A DNA stretch of 38,058 nt, from positions 1 through 38,058 of the forward strand of contig JAHBYY010000045.1 of the NCBI GenBank assembly GCA_019635715.1. Reading direction: 5' to 3'. This document shows, one piece after another, positions 25,709 to 33,924 of the stretch. Below the pieces are notes generated by a model. That model saw nothing but the letters and a program-made list of their open reading frames with translations, was not told the DNA's origin and made no database searches. The position numbers and the translations under genes are program-made. Every line of letters begins with the position of its first letter. Within the stretch, counting starts at the first letter, position 1. The stretch comes from Rhizobiaceae bacterium (lineage in GTDB: Bacteria > Pseudomonadota > Alphaproteobacteria > Rhizobiales > Rhizobiaceae).

Positions 25709-28303
25709 ATGACCGCCATCGCGGAACATTCAGTCGCCCGCAGCGGCAACGCTCCGCCACCGGTTCATTCTCTCAGGCTCGCCGTCCGCTTCGCGCTGCG
25801 CGAGATGCGCGGCGGACTGTCCGGCTTCCTGATCTTCCTGACCTGCATCGCGCTCGGCGTCGCGGCGATCGGCGGGGTGAATTCGGTGGCGCAGGCGATC
25901 AAGACCGGGGTTGCGGCGGAAGGCCAGGTGCTGCTCGGCGGCGACCTGCGCTTCGAAATCAACCAGCGCGAGGCCACGCAGGCCGAGCGCCGCTTCCTCG
26001 AGAGCCTGGGCACGGTCGGCGTCAGCGCCAATATGCGGTCGATGGCGCGCCTGCCGGACGGCTCGGACCAGACGCTGGTCGAGGCCAAGGCCGTCGATGC
26101 GGCTTATCCGCTGTTCGGCACGCTGGTCACCGACCCGATGATGCCTGTCCAGGATCTGCTGGCGGCGCGTGCCGGGATTTTCGGCGCGGCGGCTCCGGAC
26201 CTGCTTTACGAACGGCTCGGCCTGAAGGTCGGCGACAGGGTACAGCTCGGCGGTGCGACGCTGGAACTGCGTGCCAGGATCGTCAGCGAGCCGGACGCCA
26301 TTTCGGACGGGTTCGGCTTCGCGCCGCGGCTGCTGCTGTCGCTCGACGGGCTCCACGCCGCCGGACTGGTGCAGCCCGGCAGCCTGGTCGAGCATGCCTA
26401 CAAGGTCCGGCTGCCTGACGGCACGGCGGATGCACGCCTCAGCGAGATCCGCGCGCAGGCCGGCGCCGATTTCCCGCAAGCCGGGTGGAGCATCCGCAGC
26501 CGCGGCAACGCGGCGCCGGCGCTGTCGTCCAACATCGAGCGGTTCTCGCAGTTCCTGACGCTGGTCGGGCTGACCGCGCTGGTCGTCGGCGGCGTCGGCG
26601 TCGCCAATGCGGTGACCGCCTATCTCGACGGCAAGCGGGGCGTCATCGCCACCTTCAAGAGCCTCGGCGCGTCGGGCGGCTTCGTCTTCACGCTCTACCT
26701 GGTCCAGATCCTGATCATCGCCGGGCTCGGCATCGTGATCGGCCTGGTGCTGGGCGCGCTGATGCCCTACGGGGCGAGCGCGGCGCTTTCGTCCTTCATT
26801 CCGGTTCCGGCCGAACCCGGCCTCTTCCCGGACGCGCTGGCCCTGGCGGCTGGGTTCGGCGTTCTCGTGACGCTCGCCTTCGCCGTCCTGCCGCTCGGGC
26901 GGGCGCGGGCCATTCCGGCCACCGCGCTGTTCCGCGAGATGGGCGTCGGCGGGCGTGGCCTGCCCGCCTGGCCCTACATCGCAGCCGCCCTGATGGCGGC
27001 GGTGGTGCTCGCCGTGTTGTGCATCTGGTTCGCCGCCGACCGGCGCATCGCCTCGATCTTCGTCGTCGCGGCGATCTTCGCCTTCATCGTGCTGCGCATC
27101 GTCGGCCTGGGCGTGCAGGCGCTGGCGCGCCGCGCGCCGCGCGTCCGTTCGACGGCGCTGCGGCTGGCGATCGGCAACATCCACCGGCCCGGCGCGCTGA
27201 CGCCTTCGGTGGTGCTGTCGCTCGGCCTCGGCCTGACGCTGCTGGTGACGCTCGCCCTGATCGACGGCGATTTGCGGCGGCAGGTATCCGGCGCGCTGCC
27301 GGAGCGCGCGCCGAACTTCTTCTTCGTCGACATCCAGGGCTCGGAGATCGATGCCTTCGGCAAGCTGGTCGAGGAGGCCGCGCCCGAGGGCAATCTGATG
27401 CGGGTTCCGATGCTGCGCGGCCGCATCATGGCATTGAACGGCGTCGACGTTCAGAAGATCCAGGTTCCGCCGGAGGGCGCCTGGGTGCTGCGCGGCGACC
27501 GCGGCCTGACCTATTCGCAGACCCTTCCGGAGAATGCCACGCTCGCCGAGGGGAGCTGGTGGGCGCCGGACTATTCCGGGGAGCCCCTGGTGTCGTTCTC
27601 GGCGCGGGAGGCCGGCGAGATCGGCCTGAAGATCGGCGACGCGGTGACGGTCAACGTGCTCGGCCGCAACGTCACGGCGCGCATCGCCAATCTGCGCGAC
27701 GTCAAGTGGGAATCGATGAGCATCAATTTCGTCATGGTGTTCTCGCCCAACACCTTCGCCGGCGCGCCGCATTCCTGGCTGGCGACGCTGACTGACCGGG
27801 GAGCGACGAGCGCCGAGGAGGCCAAGATCCTCAACACGGTGACGCGCGCCTTCCCGGCTGTCACGACCGTGCGGGTCAAGGACGCGCTCGACGTGGTGAA
27901 CAGGCTGATCGAGCAACTGGGCACCGCCATCCGCGCCGCGGCGGGCGTGGCGCTGGTCGCCTCCGTGCTGGTGCTTGCCGGAGCGCTGGCGGCGGGCAAC
28001 CGCGCCCGTGTGCACGACGCGGTGGTGCTGAAGACGCTGGGCGCGACGCGCCGCACGCTGATTGCCGCCTTCGGCCTCGAATACATGCTGATCGGACTGT
28101 CGACGGCGGTGTTCGCGCTGGCCGCCGGCGGCCTGTCGGCCTGGTACGTCGTGTCGCAGGTGATGCGGCTGCCGTCGTCGTTCTCGCCGACGGTCGCCGC
28201 CGGCACCGTGTGCCTCGCCCTGGTGCTGACGATCGGCATCGGCCTCGTCGGCACCTGGCGCGTTCTCGGCCACAAGGCCGCACCCGTGCTGCGGACCCTG
28301 TGA
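25709..28303 (+). CDS. ybbP: ABC transporter permease YbbP-type (FtsX domains)
   Basis: An 864-residue inner-membrane protein. One N-terminal helix (GFLIFLTCIALGVAAIGGV) precedes a periplasmic domain, then a first FtsX-like block of three helices (about residues 285-410, with GVGVANAVTAYLDGKRGVIATFKSLGAS). A central pair of helices follows, then a second periplasmic domain (about 520-735), and a C-terminal FtsX block (NRARVHDAVVLKTLGATRRTLI). This is the topology of YbbP in mechanotransmission-type ABC systems, which extract lipophilic molecules from the membrane or signal across it. GGGAG lies eight bases before the ATG. It pairs with YbbA; the periplasmic TesA is the likely functional partner. 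Confidence 0.92.
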   Translation: MTAIAEHSVARSGNAPPPVHSLRLAVRFALREMRGGLSGFLIFLTCIALGVAAIGGVNSVAQAIKTGVAAEGQVLLGGDLRFEINQREATQAERRFLESLGTVGVSANMRSMARLPDGSDQTLVEAKAVDAAYPLFGTLVTDPMMPVQDLLAARAGIFGAAAPDLLYERLGLKVGDRVQLGGATLELRARIVSEPDAISDGFGFAPRLLLSLDGLHAAGLVQPGSLVEHAYKVRLPDGTADARLSEIRAQAGADFPQAGWSIRSRGNAAPALSSNIERFSQFLTLVGLTALVVGGVGVANAVTAYLDGKRGVIATFKSLGASGGFVFTLYLVQILIIAGLGIVIGLVLGALMPYGASAALSSFIPVPAEPGLFPDALALAAGFGVLVTLAFAVLPLGRARAIPATALFREMGVGGRGLPAWPYIAAALMAAVVLAVLCIWFAADRRIASIFVVAAIFAFIVLRIVGLGVQALARRAPRVRSTALRLAIGNIHRPGALTPSVVLSLGLGLTLLVTLALIDGDLRRQVSGALPERAPNFFFVDIQGSEIDAFGKLVEEAAPEGNLMRVPMLRGRIMALNGVDVQKIQVPPEGAWVLRGDRGLTYSQTLPENATLAEGSWWAPDYSGEPLVSFSAREAGEIGLKIGDAVTVNVLGRNVTARIANLRDVKWESMSINFVMVFSPNTFAGAPHSWLATLTDRGATSAEEAKILNTVTRAFPAVTTVRVKDALDVVNRLIEQLGTAIRAAAGVALVASVLVLAGALAAGNRARVHDAVVLKTLGATRRTLIAAFGLEYMLIGLSTAVFALAAGGLSAWYVVSQVMRLPSSFSPTVAAGTVCLALVLTIGIGLVGTWRVLGHKAAPVLRTL

Positions 28304-28516
28304 TGATCAGCGATGGGCCGCGGTTCACCATAGCCTTCACTTTCGTATGAATATGTAGAAAATCGTTGGCTCACGGCCTGTTTCACCCGGTCACCGGTCT
28401 TGTTCTCGACGTGAAGACGCATCATATTTCCGGCAAGGCATGCTGGAGCTCCGCCAGCGGCGCCTGGGCGGCTGTCCGCCTGACACCGGACGGGGCAGAA
28501 GCAACAGAGGAATTCA

Positions 28517-29296
28517 ATGGCTGACCTTCGCAACTACCAGACGCGTGTGGCCAACGCGGACACCCGCGCCGACGCGGCCATAGACCAGGGCCTGCGCGCC
28601 TACATGCTCAAGGTCTACAATCTGATGGCCATCGGCCTCGTCATCACCGGCCTGGCCGCCCTGGGCACGGTGATGCTGGCCACCACCAATGATCCCGCCG
28701 CCGCGGTCGCGACGCTGGGTAACGGCAAGATGCTGACCAGTCTCGGCGTGGCGCTCTACGGCTCGCCGCTGAAGTGGGTCGTCATGCTCGCCCCGCTCGG
28801 CATGGTGTTCTTCCTGAGCGCGCGCATCGGCTCGATGAGCACGTCGGCGGCGCAGACGACGTTCTGGGTCTTCGCGGGCCTCATGGGCCTGTCGCTGTCG
28901 TCGATCTTCCTCGTCTACACCTCGGCGAGCATCGTCCAGACCTTCTTCGTCACCGCGGCGGCCTTCGGCGCCCTGTCGATCTACGGCTATTCGACCCGTC
29001 GCGACCTGACGGCCATGGGTTCGTTCCTGATCATGGGCGTGTTCGGCATCATCATCGCGATGGTGGTCAACATCTTCCTGCAGTCGTCCGCCCTGCAGTT
29101 CGCGATCTCGGCGATCGGCGTGCTGGTGTTCGCCGGCCTGACCGCCTACGACACGCAGAAAATCAAGGAGATGTACTGGGAAGGCGACGACACGCTGGTG
29201 GCCGGCCGCAAGGCGATCATGGGCGCGCTGACGCTCTATCTCGACTTCATCAACCTGTTCTCGTTCCTGCTGAGCTTCCTCGGCAACCGCGAGTAG
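28517..29296 (+). CDS. Bax inhibitor-1/YccA family membrane protein
   Basis: A 259-residue protein with seven hydrophobic helices. The BI-1 signature is visible as YSTRRDLTAMGSFLIMGVFG and FAGLTAYDTQKIKEMYW with the conserved Asp pair region near the C-terminus. Bacterial homologues are pH-sensitive calcium leak channels by family knowledge; the physiological role here is unknown. AGAGGA lies five bases upstream of the ATG. The 213 bases before it, after ybbP, contain an AT-rich patch near 28340-28365 that may hold a promoter. A strong terminator follows at 29321. Confidence 0.92.
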   Translation: MADLRNYQTRVANADTRADAAIDQGLRAYMLKVYNLMAIGLVITGLAALGTVMLATTNDPAAAVATLGNGKMLTSLGVALYGSPLKWVVMLAPLGMVFFLSARIGSMSTSAAQTTFWVFAGLMGLSLSSIFLVYTSASIVQTFFVTAAAFGALSIYGYSTRRDLTAMGSFLIMGVFGIIIAMVVNIFLQSSALQFAISAIGVLVFAGLTAYDTQKIKEMYWEGDDTLVAGRKAIMGALTLYLDFINLFSFLLSFLGNRE

Positions 29297-29320
29297 GCTG
29301 CGGCACGGACCATCGATACG

Positions 29321-29348
29321 AAAGGGCGGCCTTCGGGTCGCCCTTTTC
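29321..29348 (+). terminator. rho-independent terminator after the BI-1 gene
   Basis: AAAGGGCGGCC-TTCG-GGTCGCCCTTT folds into an 11-bp stem with one G-U pair and a stable UUCG tetraloop, ending in a short T run. It lies 24 bases after the BI-1 stop codon. Confidence 0.88.
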
Positions 29349-29400
29349 ATTTGCGCGGCCGCACATTAGGCAGGGCGCGTCCCTTGGGGCCGCGCCAGCC

Positions 29401-29964
29401 ATGATCGTCATCCGTTCCGCAACGAGCCGAGACCTTCCCGTCATTACCTCGATCTACGAGGACGCCGTCCTGCACGGCACGGCCACCTACGAGCTCGAGC
29501 CGCCGCCGCTCGCCGAGATGGCCCAGCGCTTCGCCGCGCTGGCGGCGGGCGGCTATCCCTATCTGGTGGCGGAGGATGGCGGGGCGGTCGTCGGCTATGC
29601 CTATGCCGGACCGTTCCGGCCGCGCCCGGCCTACCGCTTCATGGTCGAGGATTCGATCTACATCGCGCCGCAGGCCAGGGGGCTGGGCCTCGGCAAGCTG
29701 CTCCTGGCGGCGCTGATCGAGGAGGTTCGGCGTCTCGGCTTCCGACAGTTCGTGGCGGTGATCGGCGATGGCTCGCCGGCCAGCCCGTCGGTCCGGCTGC
29801 ACGAGCGGATGGGGTTCCAGCACACCGGCAGACTCTCGGCATCCGGCTACAAGCACGGGCGCTGGCTCGACACCATCTTCATGCAGTTGTCGCTGAACGG
29901 CGGCGCCGACAGTCCGCCGGATCCGCTGTCGCTACCGGAACGGCGCTACGCGGCGCGGCTCTGA
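29401..29964 (+). CDS. GNAT N-acetyltransferase (phosphinothricin-acetyltransferase-like)
   Basis: A 187-residue cytoplasmic acetyltransferase using acetyl-CoA. The acetyl-CoA loop is IAPQARGLGLGKLLL. The pattern GYAYAGPFRPRPAYRFMVEDSIY, together with PSVRLHERMGFQHTGRL, marks the PAT/Bar subgroup, whose members acetylate phosphinothricin, methionine sulfoximine or related amines. Natural substrate is uncertain. The C-terminus after FMQLSL is a short Pro-rich tail. Confidence 0.9.
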   Translation: MIVIRSATSRDLPVITSIYEDAVLHGTATYELEPPPLAEMAQRFAALAAGGYPYLVAEDGGAVVGYAYAGPFRPRPAYRFMVEDSIYIAPQARGLGLGKLLLAALIEEVRRLGFRQFVAVIGDGSPASPSVRLHERMGFQHTGRLSASGYKHGRWLDTIFMQLSLNGGADSPPDPLSLPERRYAARL

Positions 29965-30034
29965 AGTTGGCCGGCACAGCGGATCATCGGGGGCGTCCCG
30001 GCCGTCATCCTTTCGAGCCAGGATCCAAAACGAC

Positions 30035-30058
30035 TCCGGCGGCATGTGCGCCGCCGGA
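30035..30058. repeat. 9-bp perfect inverted repeat after the acetyltransferase gene
   Basis: TCCGGCGGC and GCCGCCGGA flank a six-base loop 70 bases after the acetyltransferase stop. It may act as a terminator for that gene or be part of a decayed dispersed repeat, since the surrounding 29990-30100 (TCATCC, CCAGGATCC) has the look of degenerate rhizobial intergenic elements. The rest of 29965-30207 contains nothing I can name. Confidence 0.5.
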
Positions 30059-30207
30059 AGGGTGACCCTGGACGGGTCCAGGCAGTTCGGCTTCCGGAGA
30101 TCGATAGACTACTAGCAAGCCTATGATTCTAACGGAATTTTGAATCTGACATCGGCTTGGGTCCGCCTGACGTCCAATGGGATGCGAATGTCAAATTCGT
30201 TCCGCTA

Positions 30208-30310
30208 AAGCGCGTCGCGTCAAATCGGACTCAGGAGACGCGCTTCAAGTTCCTGTTTTTGATGCATGTCGTTGTCCCGAAATCGGTTCCCACCTTCGGG
30301 CGACATGCAT
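30208..30310. repeat. rhizobial-type double palindrome
   Basis: Two adjacent inverted repeats. AAGCGCGTC/GACGCGCTT (30208-30245) is a perfect 9-bp stem. ATGCATGTCG/CGACATGCAT (30262-30310) is a perfect 10-bp stem, with an inner CCCGAA/TTCGGG stem. The order and the spacer sequence (TTCCTGTTTTTGATGCATGTC) match a short palindromic element that I recall as abundant in Rhizobiales intergenic DNA. Its right end touches the stop codon of the minus-strand DUF465 gene, for which it would be a terminator. Confidence 0.7.
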
Positions 30311-30486
30311 TAGTGCATCGTCTCCTGGCGCAACTTCATCATCTCGTCCTTGATCGCCAGCTTGCGTCGCTTGAGATTCACGATTTCGAGATCGTCCACC
30401 GATGGATGGGCCATCGCCTCATCGAGCTGACGCTCGATTTCACCGTGCTTCCGCTGCAACTCATCAAGATGGTTGGCAAGAGACAT
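30310..30486 (-). CDS. YdcH/DUF465-family small protein (58 residues)
   Basis: A 58-residue coding region on the minus strand, ATG at 30486 and TAA at 30310-30312, with GGGAG five bases upstream. The peptide begins MSLANHLDELQRKHGEIERQ and has the DUF465 pattern of two helices around AHPSVDDLEIVNLKRRKLAIKDEM. By family knowledge these are short coiled-coil proteins of unknown function. A second family member lies 231 bases away on the other strand. Confidence 0.88.
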   Translation of the reverse strand: MSLANHLDELQRKHGEIERQLDEAMAHPSVDDLEIVNLKRRKLAIKDEMMKLRQETMH

Positions 30487-30716
30487 ATGCTGCTCCCTTC
30501 GTGGTTTCCTCGATCGTAGCCTTCACGATCGCGACTCCCCGCCGAGCCGCCTCATGACGGTACCGTGACAGTGTGCCAACGATTCGGCCCGTTGTCGATT
30601 GCCATGTGGGAGCATTTCGCCGGCGTGCAAAGTGTGGTAACGCAATCGTGCCGGACGGGTTTGCGTGCCGGACCCGCCTGATCGGCGCCAACGCCGCCCT
30701 TTTGCTCACGGAAGTC

Positions 30717-30920
30717 ATGTCGGACCAGGACCAGACCGAAATTCGGCTTGAACATGCCAAGCTGAAGCAGGAACATGCCGATTTCGACGCCGCCATCAAT
30801 GCCATGATCGCGACGGGATGCGATCCGCTGCAGATCCAGCGGATGAAGAAGAAGAAGCTGGCCCTGAAGGATCGGCTGGCGAAGCTCGACGACCGGATCA
30901 TCCCCGACATCATCGCCTGA
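30717..30920 (+). CDS. YdcH/DUF465-family small protein (67 residues)
   Basis: A 67-residue protein starting MSDQDQTEIRLEHAKLKQEH. The typical helix-turn-helix hairpin of DUF465 is visible, with the conserved segment DPLQIQRMKKKKLALKDRLAKL matching NLKRRKLAIKDEMMKL in the divergent neighbour. It ends in DDRIIPDIIA, a tail seen in the longer branch of the family. purE starts 74 bases after its stop, and the two could share a transcript. Confidence 0.88.
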   Translation: MSDQDQTEIRLEHAKLKQEHADFDAAINAMIATGCDPLQIQRMKKKKLALKDRLAKLDDRIIPDIIA

Positions 30921-30994
30921 CAGCCGTCGCGCCGTTGCTTGCCGGGCTGCGCGATTTCGTCTAATCGCCGCGTTTCGAGAAGCGGGGAAGCGCA

Positions 30995-31489
30995 GTGGCC
31001 GGACCGACCGCAGACGTCGCCATCATCATGGGCAGCCAGTCGGACTGGGCGACGATGCGGCATGCCGCCGAAACGCTCGACGCGCTCGGCATCCCCCATG
31101 ACGACCGCATCGTTTCGGCGCATCGCACACCGCGGCGCCTCTATGATTTCGCGGCCGGCGCGAAACAGGCCGGCTTCAAGGTCGTCATCGCAGGGGCAGG
31201 CGGTGCGGCGCACCTGCCGGGCATGACCGCGGCGATGACGCCGCTGCCGGTCTTCGGTGTCCCCGTGGAATCGAAGGCCCTGTCGGGCAAGGATTCGCTT
31301 CTCTCGATCGTCCAGATGCCGGCCGGCGTCCCCGTCGGAACCCTCGCCATCGGGCGGGCGGGCGCGGTCAACGCGGCGTTGCTGGCGGCGGCCGTTCTCG
31401 CACTTTCGGACCCGGCCCTGGCGGCCCGTCTCGACGCCTGGCGCGCCGCGCAGACGGCATCGGTGGCCGAGAGGCCATCCGAGGGATGA
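30995..31489 (+). CDS. purE: N5-carboxyaminoimidazole ribonucleotide mutase
   Basis: A 164-residue class I PurE that moves the carboxyl group of N5-CAIR to C4 in purine synthesis. The IIMGSQSDW loop with the phosphate-binding Ser-Asp and the [12 protein letters not shown] block with the catalytic His are intact; [13 protein letters not shown] completes the nucleotide site. The start is GTG at 30995, with GGGGAAG nearby. Its TGA overlaps the purK ATG in an ATGA junction. Confidence 0.96.
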   Translation: MAGPTADVAIIMGSQSDWATMRHAAETLDALGIPHDDRIVSAHRTPRRLYDFAAGAKQAGFKVVIAGAGGAAHLPGMTAAMTPLPVFGVPVESKALSGKDSLLSIVQMPAGVPVGTLAIGRAGAVNAALLAAAVLALSDPALAARLDAWRAAQTASVAERPSEG

Positions 31490-32571
31490 GCCCGATGCTC
31501 CCCCCCGGCTCGACCATCGGCATCATCGGCGGCGGCCAGCTCGGGCGCATGCTCGCCATGGCGGCGGCGCGGCTCGGCTACCGGACGCTTGTGCTCGAAC
31601 CTCACGCCGACTGCCCCGCCGCGCAGGTGGCGAATGCGCAGATCGCCGCCGCCTATGACGATCCGCGGGCGCTGGCCGAACTTGCCGCACGATCGGACGT
31701 GGTGACCTACGAGTTCGAGAACGTGCCGGTGGAAGCCGCGGCACGGCTGGCGCGCGACGTTGCCGTCCTGCCGCCGCCGCTGGCGCTCGAGGTGGCGCAG
31801 GATCGCCTCACCGAGAAGGATTTCATCAACGGCCGGGGCATACGCACGGCCGACTACCGTGCCATCGACAGCGATGCCGACCTGGCGGCAGCGCTGGCCG
31901 CGTTCGGCGGCCGGGGCGTGCTGAAGACGCGCCGGCTCGGCTATGACGGCAAGGGACAGCGTGTGTTCCGCGGCGGCGAGGCGGTGACGGCAGGGGCGCA
32001 TGCGGCGATGGGCGGCGTGCCGCTCATCCTGGAATCGCTGGTCGCCTTCGATTGCGAAATCTCGGTCATCGCCGCCCGCGCCGCCGACGGTTCGGTGGCG
32101 GCCTACGATCCGGCGCGCAACGTTCACCGCGACGGCATTCTCCACACCTCCACCCTTCCCGCAGGGGTTTCGGAGGCAACGGCCGCCGCCGCGCGGCAGG
32201 CCGCGGTGTCGCTGCTCGATGCGCTCGGCTATGTCGGCGTCATCGGCGTCGAGTTCTTCGTGCTGCCGGACGGCAGCCTGGTGGCCAACGAGATCGCGCC
32301 GCGCGTCCACAATTCCGGACACTGGACCGAGGCCGCCTGCGTCGTCTCGCAGTTCGAGCAGCATGTCCGCGCCGTCGCCGGCCTGCCGCTCGGCGATCCG
32401 CGGCGCCACAGCGACTGCGTCATGCAGAACCTGATCGGCGACGATGTGCTGTCCGTGTCCGATCTGGCGCGAGAGCCGGACGTGCTCGTCCACCTCTACG
32501 GCAAGGCCGAGGCGAGGCCCGGCCGCAAGATGGGGCACTTTACCCGGCTAACCGGAAGTTTTGCCGGCTGA
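31486..32571 (+). CDS. purK: N5-carboxyaminoimidazole ribonucleotide synthase
   Basis: A 361-residue ATP-grasp enzyme that converts AIR, bicarbonate and ATP to N5-CAIR, the substrate of PurE. The N-terminal [16 protein letters not shown], the central [15 protein letters not shown]-binding loop, and the C-terminal [18 protein letters not shown] block are all typical. Start overlaps the purE stop, giving coupled translation. The ~145 bases after its stop, up to the Pho box, contain no gene. Confidence 0.96.
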   Translation: MSPMLPPGSTIGIIGGGQLGRMLAMAAARLGYRTLVLEPHADCPAAQVANAQIAAAYDDPRALAELAARSDVVTYEFENVPVEAAARLARDVAVLPPPLALEVAQDRLTEKDFINGRGIRTADYRAIDSDADLAAALAAFGGRGVLKTRRLGYDGKGQRVFRGGEAVTAGAHAAMGGVPLILESLVAFDCEISVIAARAADGSVAAYDPARNVHRDGILHTSTLPAGVSEATAAAARQAAVSLLDALGYVGVIGVEFFVLPDGSLVANEIAPRVHNSGHWTEAACVVSQFEQHVRAVAGLPLGDPRRHSDCVMQNLIGDDVLSVSDLAREPDVLVHLYGKAEARPGRKMGHFTRLTGSFAG

Positions 32572-32716
32572 GCTGCGAACGACCGCCCCAGGCTGCCTCG
32601 AAACGGCTGCTTCAGCGGCAGACTGCGCCGCATCTCGTTTGCCGGCTTGCGGCCGGCGGGCCGCGATACGGCGCTTCGGCAAAGATTCCCGACCGGTTAA
32701 CACGACAGCCACAAAA

Positions 32717-32734
32717 CTGTCATGCAACTGTTAC
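32717..32734 (+). promoter_or_regulatory. Pho box upstream of pstS
   Basis: CTGTCAT-GCAA-CTGTTAC consists of two 7-base direct repeats four bases apart, matching the PhoB operator consensus (CTGTCAT-N4-CTGTCAT) with two changes in the second half. It lies 66 bases before the pstS start. It predicts PhoB activation of the operon when phosphate is scarce. Confidence 0.82.
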
Positions 32735-32800
32735 ATGCGCCCCCTAAGGCCTGTGCCGACGCGGCTGCCACGCGTCCGAAGCCAACAGGAACAGGCCCCA

Positions 32801-33838
32801 ATGAAGAAGCTCACCCTCACCGCGTCGGCCGCCGTGCTGGCGCTCGCCGCCTCGGCCGGCTATGCCGCGGCCCGTGACCAGATCCAGGTTGCCGGCTCCT
32901 CCACCGTTCTCCCCTACGCCAAGATCGTCGCCGAGTCGTTCGGCGAGACCTTCACCGATTTCAAGACCCCCGTGGTCGAATCCGGCGGCTCGGGCGCCGG
33001 GATCAAGGAATTCTGCAAGGGCGTCGGCGAGAACACGATCGACATCGCCAATTCCTCGCGCAAGATGAAGGAAGACGAGCTGAAGTCCTGCGTCGCAGCC
33101 GGTGTCAAGGACGTCGAGGAAATCAAGATCGGCTATGACGGCATCGTCTTCGCCACCGACATCAAGGGGCCCGACTGGGCGCTGACCCCGCTCGACATCT
33201 ACAAGGGCCTCGCCGCCGAGATCGTCGTCGACGGCAAGCTCGTCGCCAATCCGAACACCAAGTGGAACCAGGTCAACCCGGCCCTTCCCGACTGGGACAT
33301 CGCCGCCTACATCCCCGGCGAGAAGCACGGCACCCGCGAAGTCTTCGAAGAGAAGCTGCTGGCCGCCGGCTGCAAGGAAGACGGAGCGCTCGACGTGATC
33401 AAGGCCGGCGGCGCCGACGACAAGGCGGCGCATGCCAAGTGCGTCGCCGTCCGCAAGGACGGCAAGGCGGTCGACATCGACGGCGATTATACCGAGACGC
33501 TCGCCCGCATCGACAGCAACAAGTCCGGCGTCGGCGTGTTCGGCCTCGCCTTCTACGAAAACAATGCCGACAAGCTGAAGGTCGCGACCGTCTCCGGCGT
33601 CACCCCGTCGACCGAGACCATCGCCTCGGGCGAGTATCCGGTGTCGCGTCCGCTGTTCTTCTACGTCAAGAAGGCGCATCTCGGCGTCATCCCCGGCCTG
33701 AAGGAATATGTCGAGTTCTTCCTCGACGACCAGATGGTCGGCCCGGAGAGCCCGCTCGCCGAGTACGGCCTGGTTGCCGCGCCGGATGCCGAGCGCCAGC
33801 AGCAGCGCGACGACTTCGCCGCCGGCAAGACCATGTGA
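32801..33838 (+). CDS. pstS: periplasmic phosphate-binding protein PstS
   Basis: A 345-residue substrate-binding protein of the high-affinity phosphate ABC transporter. Signal peptide MKKLTLTASAAVLALAA with cleavage near GYA-AA. The phosphate-coordinating elements VAGSSTVLPY and ESGGSGAGIKEFC are in place, as is the middle IPGEKHGTREVFEE. It has Cys residues that may form disulfides (FCKGVGEN, SCVAAG). It is preceded by a Pho box and followed by a hairpin that may set its abundance above the permease genes. Confidence 0.96.
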   Translation: MKKLTLTASAAVLALAASAGYAAARDQIQVAGSSTVLPYAKIVAESFGETFTDFKTPVVESGGSGAGIKEFCKGVGENTIDIANSSRKMKEDELKSCVAAGVKDVEEIKIGYDGIVFATDIKGPDWALTPLDIYKGLAAEIVVDGKLVANPNTKWNQVNPALPDWDIAAYIPGEKHGTREVFEEKLLAAGCKEDGALDVIKAGGADDKAAHAKCVAVRKDGKAVDIDGDYTETLARIDSNKSGVGVFGLAFYENNADKLKVATVSGVTPSTETIASGEYPVSRPLFFYVKKAHLGVIPGLKEYVEFFLDDQMVGPESPLAEYGLVAAPDAERQQQRDDFAAGKTM

Positions 33839-33847
33839 TCCGGACGG

Positions 33848-33877
33848 GCGCCGCGCGGCCTTGCAGCCGCGCGGCGC
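33848..33877 (+). terminator. perfect 12-bp hairpin between pstS and pstC
   Basis: GCGCCGCGCGGC and its exact reverse complement GCCGCGCGGCGC enclose a CTTGCA loop, nine bases after the pstS stop. No T run follows, so partial termination or protection of the upstream pstS mRNA from 3' exonucleases is more likely than full stop. Both are inferred. Confidence 0.7.
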
Positions 33878-33924
33878 TCGCCCTCATCTCGCTCTAGAAG
33901 TCGCAGGCGTCCGGGACCAAGCCC

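Noticed and set aside
25730-28273. 847-codon open frame on the minus strand
   Set aside because: Complete antisense shadow of ybbP, low-complexity Gln/Arg/His-rich, no fold or start signal.
30157-30519. 120-codon plus-strand frame
   Set aside because: Covers the palindromic repeat and the antisense of the 58-residue DUF465 gene, which has the better ribosome site and family match.
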